From the NCBI GenBank assembly GCA_035772735.1, contig JASDFA010000003.1, positions 55,362,501 to 55,426,500 of the forward strand: a stretch of DNA of 64,000 nucleotides, read 5' to 3'. The position numbers were made by a program, and so were the translations under genes. The notes beneath the pieces were generated by a model. That model searched no databases. It saw nothing but the letters and a program-made list of their open reading frames with translations, and was not told where the DNA came from. Position 1 is the stretch's first letter. Every line of letters starts with the position of its first letter. Below are positions 10,773 to 23,188 of the stretch, piece after piece. This DNA is from Datura wrightii. Lineage: Eukaryota > Streptophyta > Magnoliopsida > Solanales > Solanaceae.

Positions 10773-13097
10773 GTAAGTAGAATTGCTCTAAATTAATGTC
10801 TATGTGTTCCTAGCTGAGAAGTGAATATTTCTCCCTTCTGGACCGCTGAAAAATAGCGAGTTTTCGACCGTCTTTCGATAAGCCTAAGTTTAGGCTATAA
10901 ACTATATCGAAAGTAACGTTGCTCTTTATAATAAAGCTGTATTTAGTATTAATTGACGTATTTATGAATGCAGTTGGGAGAAAATAGTTGAAGCACCGGC
11001 CGAGCCTCGTCCGACGGACGAATAGTTCAAGGATAAGGTATGTAAAGCTAGTTCTCTCGGCAAGCTAAGTAATATTGATGCAGTATAGTAATTTACAGGC
11101 CAGTAGAATGTTCAGAAGTTAAGTATTGCGTTTATTGTAAATGTTGATACGATGTTAGAAGCTTCAAGTTGTAACGTGCGTGAAACTTACCAGTATGACA
11201 TAAATTCTAACACAAGTGTTAGAAACCACTCAGCATGCTCAGTATGTGATGTAATATGACATGTTAAGATATTATTGTATATAGTTGAAACCCCGTAAAG
11301 TGATGCAATATCCGTAAAGCACTTCAGAAATAGATTGGCAGGCTAAAATAAAGTTTAGAACGCATGTTAGGAAGAGTAAATCGTGTTAATACAGAAACTC
11401 AGTAAACAACATAGTTTTCAGCAGAAACACTATCTTGTATAGCATTTGCCCCAGTACAGTCTGGCAGGAGACTATATTCACATATATATACTTACCAGTC
11501 TCAACACGTATTATATACATACAGATTGCTATCATTAGCTCAGTATGTAGTATATACGATACCTTACCCCTATTAGCCTCAGCATGTGAGATATGCAGAC
11601 AGTATTGTATTACTAGTTGAGACCGTTGTATTGTTTGGGGTTGGACTACCTAGCATCCATGATCGCCCCAGGGTTAATAGTTGTATCGACTCATCCACCA
11701 GAGGACGAGGATACGTCGCTCTACAGAGTGGCATGCCGTCCCCCAGGGGACGAAGATGGGATGCCAGTTTCCCCATATTTTGCCTTGCTCGGCTTTTATA
11801 CACCCCCGTCGAGCGGATACGCCCGAGTGTTGATTCAGGAGTCCTTCGGACTCAGGTATAGTTATAGTCAGGGGCTCAGCGAGCCCAAGTGCATACCCAG
11901 GGGACCGGCAGGATGCTTACAGCCATTATAGGAGATGGGATGACTGGGGTAGGGGTGTAGATTCTGTGCTGGTTGTACCTCCCGGCTTATGGGGGCCGGG
12001 TAAGGTTTGTGTGTGCCATGTTATGCTATTTCATATTATGCCATGTTATGTTAACACGAGTAGATCAGCAGTAGAGGGATACGTCTCCAGGTATGACTTC
12101 TATTTCTTTCTAGTGTAAATGAGAAAAGGTATGACTTACAGTATCAGGCAGTTAATCTAATTCTTCCTACTTCAGTTTATCAGTTACTTTGTTGTTTTCA
12201 GACTTTGCTTTCAGTTATTGCCTTACATACTCAGTACCAGCGGTACTGACGCCCGGTGGGGCGCTGCATTACTTGCCTGCAGGTACTCATAGACGAGCAG
12301 GCGATACTACGTGATTCCTGTCAGCGGTCGAGTATTCAGCTCCTGTCATCCGGAGACTGAATTCCAGAGGTGTAGTTCAGTTTCTTTTGTTGTATATCAC
12401 GGGTAGGTCGGGGCCCTATCCCGATCATTTCTATTGCTATTCCTAGAGGCTTGCAGTCTATATATATTCCCTGTGTTCAAATGAGCCGGTCGTGTGAGGC
12501 CGTGCAGTTGTATAGCTGTTAGAACTCTTTCTTTCTATTATGATGGCCGTGTGGGGCCATAGTTTGCCAGTAGTGGTGACCTTGCCGGTCATGTAGCTTT
12601 TTAGTACTTCATGATTGAATTACAGAAAACTAGACAGCATGGTGGCCTTGTCGGCCCGCATAGGTTTCCCTAAATTGATGTGTTCCGGTCAGCTGTTAGT
12701 ACAGGTACAGGAGGCTATAGGCCAATGGGCCGAGGGCTGTGTTTACAGCTGTTATATAGCCCTTTGTTTCCAGAAATATGGGTTAGAGCTAGCCAGGCAC
12801 TAGATGTGCCCAGGCTTAGCAGTTCAGCAGTTCAGGTCCCAGTAGGGCACCAGGTGCCAGTCATGCCCCCCAAGGCTGGGTGTGACAAACTTGGTATCAG
12901 AGCAGGTCGTATCCCAGGGAGTCTGCAAGCCGTGCTAAGCAGAGTCTTGTCCATGGATGTGTTGTGCACCACATACTATGTATAGGAGGCTGCAAGGCAT
13001 GATAGGATGGTTGTCTTTTATTCTTATTCAGTCGTGCTGTAGAGCGGTACAGTATAGGGTTGAGTCCCTGAAAGCTTACTATATTCTTTGGTTACAG
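10773..13097 (+). other. Possible leader intron of Tek3 (LTR donor to pre-gag acceptor)
   Basis: CTAAG/GTAAGTAG at 10773 is a strong plant 5' splice site about 210 bp after the likely start of transcription. TATTCTTTGGTTACAG ending at 13097 is a pyrimidine-rich acceptor three bases before the gag ATG (13101). Removing this 2.3-kb segment would delete the primer site and all upstream ATGs in the leader. Similar pairs exist in Tek4 and Ath3. No RNA evidence is available to me, so this is a prediction. Confidence 0.35.
12892..12903 (+). other. Tek3 primer binding site (initiator Met tRNA)
   Basis: TGGTATCAGAGC lies five bases after the 5' LTR end and is identical to the site in Tek2 and Tek4. 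Confidence 0.9.
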
Positions 13098-13100
13098 ATA

Positions 13101-14466
13101 ATGTCAGACCAACAACATCCTATCACAGGTCGGAGCTTAGATATTGCAGCAGGGGAAGGTACCAGCAGGATGCCTCCCCCTCGTTTAGAAATAGCCCGAT
13201 CAGAGGGCACTACAGAGGCATCGTCCCAGCCTCCTCAGCAGTCTCCACCACGTCAGGAACCACTTGGGCCGACATTACCTTCAGCAGTCCCTATACCGAC
13301 ACCTTCCGACCAGGAGGTTAGGAGTGCTGTAGTTATGTTAGCACAGATGATGGCTGCTCAGCGTCAGCCAATGCCGTCTATAGTTGCGGAGTGATCAGGA
13401 GGGCCCGGTAGTTCAAGGGTCCGAGAGTTCTTAGCCCTGAATCCCCCACAGTTTACAGGCACGGACCGAACAGAGGACCCCCAGGATTTTCTGGATCAAA
13501 TGTAGAGAATCTTCAGGGTTATGCATGCCACGCCTACCGAATCAGTTGAATTGGCAGCATTCCGGTTACGGGATATTGCGGTGTTATGGTATGAAAGCTG
13601 GGAGAGGTCCCGAGGGAGAGATGTTTCCCCTCCCACCTGGTCCAGCTTTTCAGGAGCCTTTCTGGATCACTATTTGTCGCGGGAGATTCGACAGGCCCGG
13701 GTAGACCAGTTCCTACATCTAGAGCAGGGGGCCATGAGTGTCCGGGAATATTCCTTGCGGTTTGATTTTTTGGCTCGATATGCACCGGCCTTTGTTGATA
13801 CCATAGCATCCAGAGTGCACCGTTTCATCATGGGGTTGAATCCAGAATATGTTGAGACTTGTATTACAGCCACACTGCGAGAGGACATGGACATTGCTCG
13901 AGTTCAGGCATTTGCCCAAAATTTTGAGGGCATCAGACAGCGACAACGGGAGATCAGAAGGGTCAGTCAGGAACAGCGTCGCCGGGACAGGCCAGTTGAG
14001 TTACAGAGGGAGGCCCGGGGAGGACCCAGGCCACAATTGTTAGACAGGCCGCCCAGGCCCCCGCCTCCGCCACAGTCGCAGGGGGGTAGATTCAGCCGCA
14101 GGGGGCAGTCAGAGACTGGTAGAGGCTCGCAGATGGCAGATTCACCATTACAGAGGAGGGCGGAGCAGAGTAGGTATACCCTACCACTTTTCCCTATATG
14201 CAATCGACGCCATCCTGGAGCATGCAGATATGGATCCACCGCATGTTATATTTGTGGCCAAGAAGGCCATTTGATGAAAGATTGCCCAGCCAGAGGTCGA
14301 GAGGACCGCGATAGACAGGATAGGGCATTAGCAGGGTCACGAGCCACAGCATCCTCGACTGGGCGCAGGCCCTCAGTTTCAGCAGACAGAGGTCGGGGCA
14401 GATCAGGGGCCTCCAGTACAGGTGCGGACCCAAGCCGCACATATGCCTTACCAGGGAGGCAAGATT
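13101..14466 (+). pseudogene. Tek3 gag part of the gag-pol frame (two stops)
   Basis: Structural Gag. The ATG at 13101 begins M-S-D-Q-Q-H-P, three bases after an acceptor-like TTACAG, and aligns with the Tek2 start. Stops are TGA at 13392 (codon 98) and TAG at 13503 (codon 135, CAG in Tek2). The capsid domain (about codons 108-290) shows F-T-G-T-D, A-F-L-D-H-Y-L-S-R and E-Q-G-A-M-S-V-R-E-Y. An R/P-rich linker follows, then C-N-R-R-H-P-G-A-C and the CCHC knuckle C-Y-I-C-G-Q-E-G-H-L-M-K-D-C (codons 382-395, 14244-14285). There is no frame break between gag and pol; the boundary given is approximate. Confidence 0.9.
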
Positions 14467-17400
14467 CAGAAGCGTCGCCTGATGTTGTGACAGGTATGCT
14501 AACTATCTGCTCACACCCTGCTTATGTGTTAATTGATCCAGGGTCTACTTTGTCCTATATTACTCCATTTGTGGCACGAAAGTTTAGTATTGTACCAGAA
14601 TCATTACAGCAGCCCTTCTTAGTATCTACGCCCGTCGGTGACTCTATCACAGCTAGCCGAATCTACCGCGGGTGTACAGTAGAGATTGCTGACCGTCAGA
14701 CCACAATAGATCTGGTCGAGTTAGAAATGATAGACTTCGATGCCATAATGGGTATGGACTGGTTAGTACCATGCTTTGCCAACGTTGAATGTTGGACCAA
14801 AACGGTCCGATTCCACTTCCCAGGAGAAGCAGTACGGGAGTGGAAGGGCAGCACCGCTACACCAAAAGGTAGGTTTATTTCCTACCTTCAGGCGAGAAAG
14901 TTGATATCTAAGGGGTGTATTTACCATCTGGTCAGAGTTCAGTATGTCCAAGCAGAATCTCCGACACTCCAGTCTGTCCCAGTGGTGAATGAATTCCCAG
15001 ATGTATTTCCTGATGAGTTACCTGGTATTCCCCCAGAAAGGGAAATAGACTTTGCTATCGACTTGTTACCAGGCACTCAGCCAATATCAATACCTCCCTA
15101 TCGTATGGCTCCTGCAGAACTCAGAGAATTAAAGGAGCAGTTGAAAGATTTGTTAGATAAAGGTTTTATCAGGCCGAGTACTTCACCGTGGGGTGCGCCA
15201 GTTTTATTCGTGAGAAAGAAAGATGGCTCGCTCTGAATGTGCATAGATTATCGACAGCTAAATAAAGTTACAGTAAAGAACAAGTACCCGCTCCCCAGAA
15301 TTGATGACTTATTTGATCAGTTACAGGGAGCCAGATACTTTTCTAAGATTGACTTGCGGTCCGGATATCACCAGGTCCGAGTACGTGAGAGAGATATTCC
15401 TAAGACAGCATTCAGGACCCGATACGGGCATTTTGAATTTCTAGTTATGTCCTTCGGATTAACGAATGCCCCAGCGGTCTTTATGGACCTGATGAAAATT
15501 ATTTTCAGACCTTTCCTGGACTTGTTCGTGATAGTATTCATTGATGATATTCTGGTGTATTCTCGCTCTGAAGCAGATCACCGGACTCATTTACGGACAG
15601 CGCTCCAGATCCTCAGGGACCGCCAGTTGTATGCTAAATTTTCGAAGTGTGAATTCTGGCTTAACTCAGTGGCCTTTTTAGGGCATATCGTCTCAGACGC
15701 TGGTATACAGGTAGACAAGCAGAAAATAGAAGCAGTTAAGTCATGGCCTAGGCCTACCACCCCGACTGAAGTTCGTAGTTTCCTGGGATTGGCAGGATAT
15801 TACAGGAGGTTTGTTGAAGGGTTCTCGACCATTGCATCACCTCTAACTAAATTGACACAGAAAGCAGCAAAGTTTCAATGGACAGAGAAATGCGAGCAGA
15901 GCTTCCAGGAATTGAAAGACAGATTAACCTCCGCTCCAGTGTTAGCATTGCCGGAAGGCACAGAGGGTTATTCAGTCTATTGTGATGCGTCAGGTGTTGG
16001 TTTAGGTTGTGTATTGATGCAGCATGGTAGAGTGATTGCATATGCTTCCAGACAGCTGAGGAAACACGAAAAGAATTACCCTACCCATGACCTGGAATTG
16101 GCCGCGGTAATTAACGCCTTAAAAATGTGGAGGCATTACTTGTACGGCGTCCATGTTGATATTTACACAGATCATAAGAGCTTACAGTACATTTTCACTC
16201 AGAGGGAGTTGAATCTGTGGCAACGCCGCTGGTTGGAGCTGTTAAAAGATTATGATGTGAATATTCTATACCACCCCGGAAAAGCTAATGTCGTAGCAAA
16301 TGCCCTGAGCCGTAAGTCAATGGGGAGTTTGGCGTATTTGCGACCTGAGAAACAGAAGTTAGCCAAAGAAATTCATCAGTTAGCTGGTCTAGCCGTTCAA
16401 GTAATGGAAACAGAAAATAATAGAGCAGTAATTCAGAATTCTGCGGTGTCATCATTAGTTACAGAGGTAAAAGAATGACAGTACGAGGATCCCGATTTAG
16501 TTCAGCTCAGAGATAGAATTCAGAAAGGTAAGGAGCCAGATTTTCAGATAACCGAGGATGATGTGCTACGCTGTAAGGGCCACCTCTGTGTCCCGAATGT
16601 CTCAGGACTTCGTGGGCAGATCATGCATGAGGTACATTACGCTCGCTATTCCCTCCATCCAGGAGCGACCAAAATGTACCACGATATCAGAGACATCTAC
16701 TGGTGGCCAGGTATGAAAGCTGAGATAGCCGAATTTGTATCTAGATGTTCTAACTGTCAGCAGGTGAAAGCAGAGCACCAGAAATCAGGCGGTTTGACAC
16801 AAGATATAACGGTACCTATGTGGAAATGGGAAGCGATAAACATGGATTTTGTAACAGGGTTACCCCGTACTAGACGCAAAAATGATTCCATTTGGGTAAT
16901 AGTTGACAGGCTGACAAAATCAGCTCATTTCCTGCCAGTGAGGGCTACCTTCTCAGCTGAGGATTATGCCGAATTATATATCAAAGAAATAGTTAGATTA
17001 CATGGAGTTCCAGTGTCCATCATTTCAGATAGAGGAGCACAATTCACAGCTAGATTCTGGCAATCGTTTCAGAAAGGTTTGGGAACACAGATTAACTTGA
17101 GCACGGCATTCCATCCTCAAACAGATGGGCAGGCTGAACGTACAATTCAGACGCTTGAAGATATGCTACGAGCGTGTGTGCTAGATTTTGGAGGTAGCTG
17201 GGATGAGCATCTTTCATTAATTGAATTTGCTTATAATAACAGCTATCATTCAGCTATTCAGATGGCGCCTTTCGAGGCATTATACGGGCGAAAATGTAGA
17301 TCACTGGTGGGCTGGTTTGAAATAGGAGAATCAGCATTAGTTGGCCCAGACATTGTTCGGCAGTCCGAGGAAAAGATAAAGCTTATTCGAGAATGTTTAC

Positions 17401-17885
17401 TGACTGCTCAGAGCCGCCAGAATTCTTATGCAGATGTGCGGCGCAGAAATCTAGCATTTTCGGTAAATGACTGGGTATATCTGAAAGTGTCCCCGATGAA
17501 AGGGGTAATGAAGTTTGGCAAGAAAGGCAAGCTTAGCCCAAGATTCATTGGGCCATATGAGATTCGGCGAAGAATAGGCCGAGTTGCATACGAGTTGAAC
17601 TTGCCTCCAGAGTTAGCATCTGTTCACCCAGTATTCCATGTTTCTATGTTAAGGAAGTTCGTAGGGGACCCTTCTACAGTAGTTCTGGTTCAAGATGTCC
17701 AGGTCACAGAAGAGTTAGCATATGAAGAGGTTCCCGTAGCTATCTTAGACAGACAGATTCGCAGGTTGAGAACTAAAGATGTTGCATCTGTCAAAGTATT
17801 GTGGCGTAACAGGAATCGTGAGAAAATGACGTGGGAAGCAGAAGAAGATATGAAAGTCAGATACCCTCACCTATTTCAGGCCTAG
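14467..17885 (+). pseudogene. Tek3 pol: protease, RT, RNase H, integrase, chromodomain (two stops, no frameshift)
   Basis: Same frame as gag, closing at TAG 17883 after 1594 codons in total. Protease D-P-G-S-T starts at codon 479 (Pro where Ser/Thr is usual, as in Tek2). RT carries F-I-D-D at codons 813-816. RNase H has Y-C-D-A-S-G near codon 960 and T-D-H-K-S-L. Integrase has the C-S-N-C zinc pair from codon 1216 and catalytic D1249, D1310 and E1346, an exact D-35-E spacing. The chromodomain occupies about codons 1535-1592 and is thought to target heterochromatin in this clade. Stops are TGA at 15234 and TGA at 16476, both explained by CGA to TGA. The copy is close to intact but not functional as it stands. 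Confidence 0.93.
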
Positions 17886-18113
17886 TCAGGCGACAGGTAT
17901 GTCCGTATTACTACTTATGCAGTACCTTATGGTTGTATGTCTGTGAATGAGAAAGAGTGATATTTAGTTATCCAGTGGATCCTAGAATATTATGTGCAGT
18001 GCCTGTGTTGGACTTTTCTGCATTTCAGGTTTTTGCTATAGTCCATATTACAGGGGAAACTCTGCCGAAATTTTTCTAGAAAGTAAAATAAGTAGTCCTC
18101 TAGATAACAGTGT

Positions 18114-18148
18114 ACATTCGAGGACTAATGTTCTTAAGGGGGGGAGAA
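18114..18148 (+). other. Tek3 pre-PPT hairpin and polypurine tract
   Basis: ACATTCG-AGGA-CTAATGT (18114-18131) is the same hairpin as in Tek2 with one base of the closing pair changed (G to T). CTTAAGGGGGGGAGAA follows and abuts the 3' LTR at 18149. Confidence 0.78.
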
Positions 18149-20691
18149 TGTTATACGCCGTAGAATTCCCGGCACCTAGACGACCTATTCGCACGTTGGT
18201 TAAGCATATTAGAAGGCCATACGTGCTAGAGAAAGGCCGGGAAAAAGATCGGACGAGCAACCCGTCGAACCATCGTGGGAGGAGCCGAGGCAGAGCCCCT
18301 CCGCGATGGCTCCGTGACACGTTGCCTAGGTTCAGGCTCAAGTATATAAGCCCCACTTCAGTTTAATTTCATTTAAACCTTTAAAAATTTCCAGAAAACA
18401 GAGGGTGAACGGTAGAGAGGAGTAAGAACGAAGGAAATTAAATAATTTTCATCCGATTACGCTGCTAAACGCTGCCCAAATTCAAATTAACCCCAGATAT
18501 TGAGGTATTTAGCAGTAGAGAGCATTCCTACGGATTTAGTTTCGTGAAATACGGCTGACGAATTGGCGAGCCACCGAACTAAGGTAAGTAGAATTTCTCT
18601 AAATTAATGTCTATGTGTTCCTAGCTGAGAAGTGAATATTTCTCCCTTCTGGACCGCTGAAAAATAGCGAGTTTTTGACCATCTTTCGATAAGCCTAAGT
18701 TTAGGCTATAAACTATATCGAAAGTAACGTTGCTCTTTATAATAAAGCTGTATTTAGTATTAATTGACATATTTATGAATTCAGTTGGGAGAAAATAGTT
18801 GAAGTACCGGCCGAGCCTCGTCCGACGGACGAATAGTTCAAGGATAAGGTATGTAAAGCTAGTTCCCTCGGCAAGCTAAGTAATATTGATGCAGTATAGT
18901 AATTTACAGGCCAGTAGAATGTTCAGAAGTTAAGTATTGCGTTTATTGTAAATGTTGATACGATGTTAGAAGCTTCAAGTTGTAACGTGCATGAAACTTA
19001 CTAGTATGACATAAATTCTAACACAAGTGTGAGAAACTGCTCAGCATGCTCAGTATGTGATGTAATATGACATGTTAAGATATTATTGTATTTAGTTGAA
19101 ACCCCGTAAAGTGATGCAATATCCGTAAAGCACTTCAGAAATAGATTGGAAGGCTAAAATAAAGTTTAGAACGCATGTTAGGAATAGTAAATCGTGTTAA
19201 TACAGAAACTCAGTAAACAACATAGTTTTCAGCAGAAACACTATCTTGTATAGCATTTGCCCCAGTACAGTCTGGCAGGAGACTATATTCACATATATAT
19301 ACTTACCAGTCTCAGCACGTATTATATACGTACAGATTGCTATCATTAGCTCAGTATGTAGTATATATGATACCTTACCCCTATTAGCCTCAGCATGTGA
19401 GATATGCAGACAGTATTGTATTGCTAGTTGAGACCGTTGTATTGTTTGGGGTTGGACTACCTAGCATCCATGACCACCCCAGGGTTAATAGCTGTATCGA
19501 CTCATCCGCCAGAGGACGAGGATACGTCGCTCTACAGAGTGGTATGCCGTCCCCCAGGGGACGAATATGGGATGACAGTTTCCCCATATTTTGCCTTGGT
19601 CGGCTTTTATACACCCCCGTCGAGCGGATACGCCCGGGTGTTGATTCAGGAGTCCTCCGGACTCAGGTACAGTTATAGTCAGGGGCTCAGCGAGCCCAAG
19701 TGCATACCCAGGGGACCGGCAGGATGCTTACAGCCATTATAGGAGATGGGATGACCGGGGTAGGGGTGTAGATTCTGTGCTGGTTGTACCTCCCGGCTTA
19801 TGGGGGCCGGGTAAGGTTTATGTGTGCCATGTTATGCTATTTCATGTTATGCCATGTTATGTTAGACACGAGTAGATCAGCAGTAGAGGGATACGTCTCC
19901 AGGTATGACTTCTATTTCTTTCCAGTGTAAAGGTATGACTTACAGTATCAGGCAGTTAATCTAATTCTTCCTACTTCAGTTTATCAGTTACTTTATTATT
20001 TTCAGACTTTGCTTTAAGTTATTGCCTTACATACTCAGTACCAACGGTACTGACGCCCGGTGGGGCGCTGCATTACTTGCCTGCGGGTACTCATAGACGA
20101 GCAGGCGATACTACATTATTCCTGTCAGCGGTCGAGTATTCAACTCCTGTCATCCGGAGACTGAATTCCAGAGGTGTAGTTCAGTTTCTTTTGTTGTATA
20201 GCACAGGTAGGTCGGGGCCCTGTCCCGATCATTTCTATTGCTATTCCTAGAGGCTTGCAGTCTGTATATATTCCCTATGGTCAGATGAGCCGGTCGTGTG
20301 AGGCCGTGCAGTTGTGTAGCTGTTAGAACTCTTTGTTTCTATTATGATGGTCATGTGGGGCCATAGTTTGCCAGTAGTGGTGACCTTGCCGGTCACATAG
20401 CTTTTTAGTACTTCATGATTGAATTACAGATAACTAGACAGCATGGTGGCCTTGTCGGCCCGCATAGGTTTCCCTGAATTGATGTGTTCTGGTCAGCTGT
20501 TAGTACAGGTACAGGAGGCTATAGGCCAATGGGCCGAGGGCTGTGTTTACAACCGTTATATAGCCCTTTGTTTCCAGAAATATGGGTTAGAGCCAGCGAG
20601 GCACTAGATGTGCCCAGGCTTAGCAGTTTAGCAGTTCAGGTCCCAGTAGGGCACCAGGTGCCAGTCATGCCCCCCAAGGCGGGGTGTGACA
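18149..20691 (+). repeat. Tek3 3' LTR (2543 bp)
   Basis: Starts TGTTATACGCCGTAG and ends GGGTGTGACA. Nearly identical to 10306-12887 except for scattered transitions and a 32-bp deletion near 18300, which removes arm 1 and the spacer of the promoter dyad and leaves only arm 2 (18310-18324). The deletion lies between two copies of CTCCGCGATGG (one reads CTCTGCGATGG in the 5' LTR). Confidence 0.94.
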
Positions 20692-20696
20692 CCCAT

Positions 20697-23051
20697 TTCG
20701 GTTTATTTCCATTTAAAACATATGAAATTTCCAGAAAATGCAGAGGAACAGAGGAGAACGAAGAGGGTAAATATATTTTCGTCCGATTACGCTGCCAAAC
20801 GTAGTCCAAACCCAAATTAACCTCAGATACCGAGGTATTTAGCAGCAGAGAGCATTCCTACGGATTAAGTTTCGCGAAATACGACCGACGAATCATCGAG
20901 CTACCGGGCTAAGGTAAGTAGAGTTGCTCCAAATTAGTGTATATGTGCTCCTAGCTGTGAAGTGAACACTTCTCCCTTCTGGACTTTTGAAAAATAGCGA
21001 GTTTTCGATCGTCTTTCGATAAGCCTAAGTTTAGGCTATAATTTTATCGAAAGTAACGTCGTTCTTTAGAATAAAGCTATATTTAGAATTAATTGACGTA
21101 TATATGAATGCAGTTGGGAGAAATAGATGGAGTACTGACCGAGCCTCGTCCGACTGTCGGATAACTCGAGGTTAAGGTATGCGAAGTTTTTCTTCGGCAA
21201 GTTATTAAGCTTTACCTTGGTAAATCATAGTAAACTCCGTACTTGTAATTCTTGGAGTTGAATGTTGAGAATTAAGTAAGTCTAATAGATTCTGAGTTGT
21301 GTTGCCGTATCGTATTTAGTCCGAAAGTTTGAAAAGCATGCGCCGAAGGGCGAGTTAGCATCCCAGATTCAGTATAGCTTATTATGTGATTAGCAAGCAT
21401 GTTGTAGAATAAAAAGAGGTAGATTTTCAGAATAAATGTTAGTAAAGAAAGATCAGATAGACAGACAGTTATGGCTACAGATTAGCCATTCAGACAGATA
21501 GTACCCCGGCTACAGATTAGCCACACAGTTAAATAAAGATTTCAGAATCAGTATAGTCAGTAAAGAGTCAGTATAATATAGAAAGTGATCAGAATAAGAA
21601 ATCAGATTTCAGATAGCCTTTTCAGTTATACATGCTTGCTATTTATATGTGCTATTTGTTTGTTGAGACTTGATGTGGCGTGAGGGCACCTTATTGAGCG
21701 TCCTCGCCGCCCCTGGGTTGGTAATCGTGTCGCCCACTGAGTGGGTGGGTTTACGTCACTCCAAGGGGTGGCATGCCGTCCCCAGTTTGGACGAAGATGG
21801 GATGAAGCTTTCCCCATATCAGGCTGATCAGCATTACTGTACAGATAGCCCTGTTTTGCACAAGCGCCCAGGGAATAGATACATATACAGTTACAGTACA
21901 GATCTTATTACAGGTGTAGCTCCGGTTTCAGATAGCCCCGAGGAGAGTTCCGGGGAAACAGACCCTATCTGTTACTGTCTACACAGGAGTCCTCCAGACT
22001 TAGACACGGTTATTTATATCGGAGGCTATGGCCCAAGCCGGAGACCCAGGGGGCCGGCAGAGGAGCTCCGAAGTGAGTAGATGAGTGAAGTGACTTATTT
22101 TTGGTTGGTTTTGTCCCGGGTAGGGGTATATAGATTGTTTGCTTGTTTGGCGCCGTCCGACTTATGGGGGTTGGCATCGGCTCTTGTTTGCCATGTATGT
22201 ATATGTGTATTTATGTGCTACATGTTAGTTAATAGGCAGCAGGCCACCGCGTCCACAGGTACGCTCCTGCCCTATCACAGCACAGGAAGTCTAATACAGT
22301 TCATATCAGTTCTTACAGATTCAGTATTCCCCTGCTATTCAGAACTGCCAGTTATGCTATTGTATTCAGTTATGTTATTTCAGTTGCTTTGCATACTCAG
22401 TACCAGCAGTACTGACGCCCGGTGGGGCACTGCATTACTTGCCTGCAGGTACTCATAGACGAGGAGGCGATCCCCCGTGATTCTAGCCAGCGCAGAGTCA
22501 TCAACTCCTGTCATCCGGAGCTTGATATCTCAGAGGTTTATATCATTTCCTTTTGTTGTACAGTATGGGTAGGCCGGGGCGCTGTCCCGACCATCTTATT
22601 AGTATTCCTAGAGGCTTGCAGTCTGTATATATTTCCCAGTGGTCAGTTGAGAAGGTCGTGTGAGGCCGTGCAGTTTGTTATAGCCATTTAGTATTTCAGC
22701 TTATGTCGGCCGTGTGTGGCCAAAATCAGTCAGTAGTGGTGACCTTGCCGGTCACATAGTTATTTAGTATGCTACTGTTGAGTTATAGATAACTAGACAG
22801 CATGGTGGCCTTGTCAGCCCGCATAGGTTCCTTGTTACGAGTATGTTTCTGGTTAGCTGTTATTACAGGTACAGGTGGCTATAGGCCAGTTGGCCGGAGG
22901 CTGTGTTTACAGCCGTTATATAGCCCGTTGATTCCTTGAATCTGAGTTAGAGCTAGCCAGGCACCAGATGTGCTCAGGCTCAATAGTTTAGTAATTCAGG
23001 TCCTACTAGGGCACCAGGTGCCAGTCATACCCCCCAAGGCGGGGCGTGACA
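20697..23051 (+). repeat. Tek2 3' LTR, segment 2
   Basis: Resumes with TTCGGTTTATTTCC, matching 2474 onward in the 5' LTR, and runs to GGCGGGGCGTGACA. Unlike the 5' copy it keeps AAGGTAAGTA at 20911. The hairpin near 22395 has one arm mutated (CAGTACC-AGC-AGTACTG). No gene is present, although open frames of 89-136 codons occur by chance. Confidence 0.92.
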
Positions 23052-23056
23052 AAAGA
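23052..23056. repeat. Target-site duplication AAAGA of Tek2 (right copy)
   Basis: Perfect copy of 2226-2230, directly after the terminal CA of Tek2. Confidence 0.92.
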
Positions 23057-23188
23057 TTCTACCAATAATTCTATGAAAAAGACGAAGTCTAGATAAATGA
23101 ATTGTTCAATGAATGAATGGATGATTGGTGTACAATGAAAGATATGTAAATATCTATATTTTATTGTGTAGAACTTCCCCCAAATGCC
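23057..23188 (-). repeat. Ath2 3' LTR, segment 2
   Basis: A 132-bp piece of the Ath2 LTR between Tek2 and Ath3. It begins TTCTACCAATAATTC, like TTCTACCAATAGAATTC near 33570. Its last five bases (ATGCC, 23184-23188) are the left TSD of Ath3, with the right copy at 28756-28760. Confidence 0.8.
23184..23188. repeat. Target-site duplication ATGCC of Ath3 (right copy 28756-28760)
   Basis: ATGCC sits directly before the TG of the left Ath3 LTR and directly after the CA of the right one. It is a perfect 5-bp duplication. Confidence 0.92.

Larger units (their letters stand above)
10306..12887 (+). repeat. Tek3 5' LTR (2582 bp)
   Basis: Starts TGTTATACCCCATAG and ends GGGTGTGACA. Holds the dyad (10466-10513), TATATAAG at 10532, an AG/GTAAGT donor-like site at 10773, the CAGTACC-AGC-GGTACTG hairpin (12232-12248) and a GC-rich C-terminal third shared with Tek2. 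The open frames at 11435-11931 recur in the 3' LTR but have no codon-like conservation. Confidence 0.94.
10306..20691 (+). mobile_element. Tek3: complete, youngest Tekay/Del-like chromovirus (10386 bp)
   Basis: All parts are present: 5' LTR, initiator Met primer site, single-frame gag-pol with chromodomain, hairpin, polypurine tract, 3' LTR and TSD. It is nested in the Tek2 3' LTR. In about 160 bp of LTR aligned by eye (10541 against 18351) I saw five differences, all transitions, the lowest divergence among the Tekay-like elements here. Tek3 and Tek2 are the same subfamily but differ in the middle of the LTR. Confidence 0.95.
2231..23051 (+). mobile_element. Tek2: near-complete Tekay/Del-like chromovirus, interrupted by Tek3
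   Basis: Complete element of about 10.4 kb (2231-10305 plus 20697-23051) with LTRs beginning TGTTATACCCC and ending GCGTGACA, a perfect TSD (AAAGA), an initiator Met primer site and a gag-pol with chromodomain. Its 3' LTR holds Tek3. LTR copies differ at roughly 11 positions in the first 240 bp that I aligned by eye, more than the Tek3 LTRs do, which fits Tek2 being the older host. Confidence 0.92.

Noticed and set aside
11586..11931. Overlapping open frames of 91-104 codons, repeated at 19397-19742
   Set aside because: The repetition comes from the two Tek3 LTRs. Differences do not favour synonymous sites as far as I can see, and the frames overlap each other.
13534..14442. Several antisense frames across Tek3 gag
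   Set aside because: They are shadows of the strong sense frame, which has clear capsid and zinc-knuckle motifs.
22081..22458. 125-codon open frame in the Tek2 3' LTR
   Set aside because: It lies wholly inside an LTR, is broken in the 5' LTR copy (3841 onward) and has no domain-like pattern.
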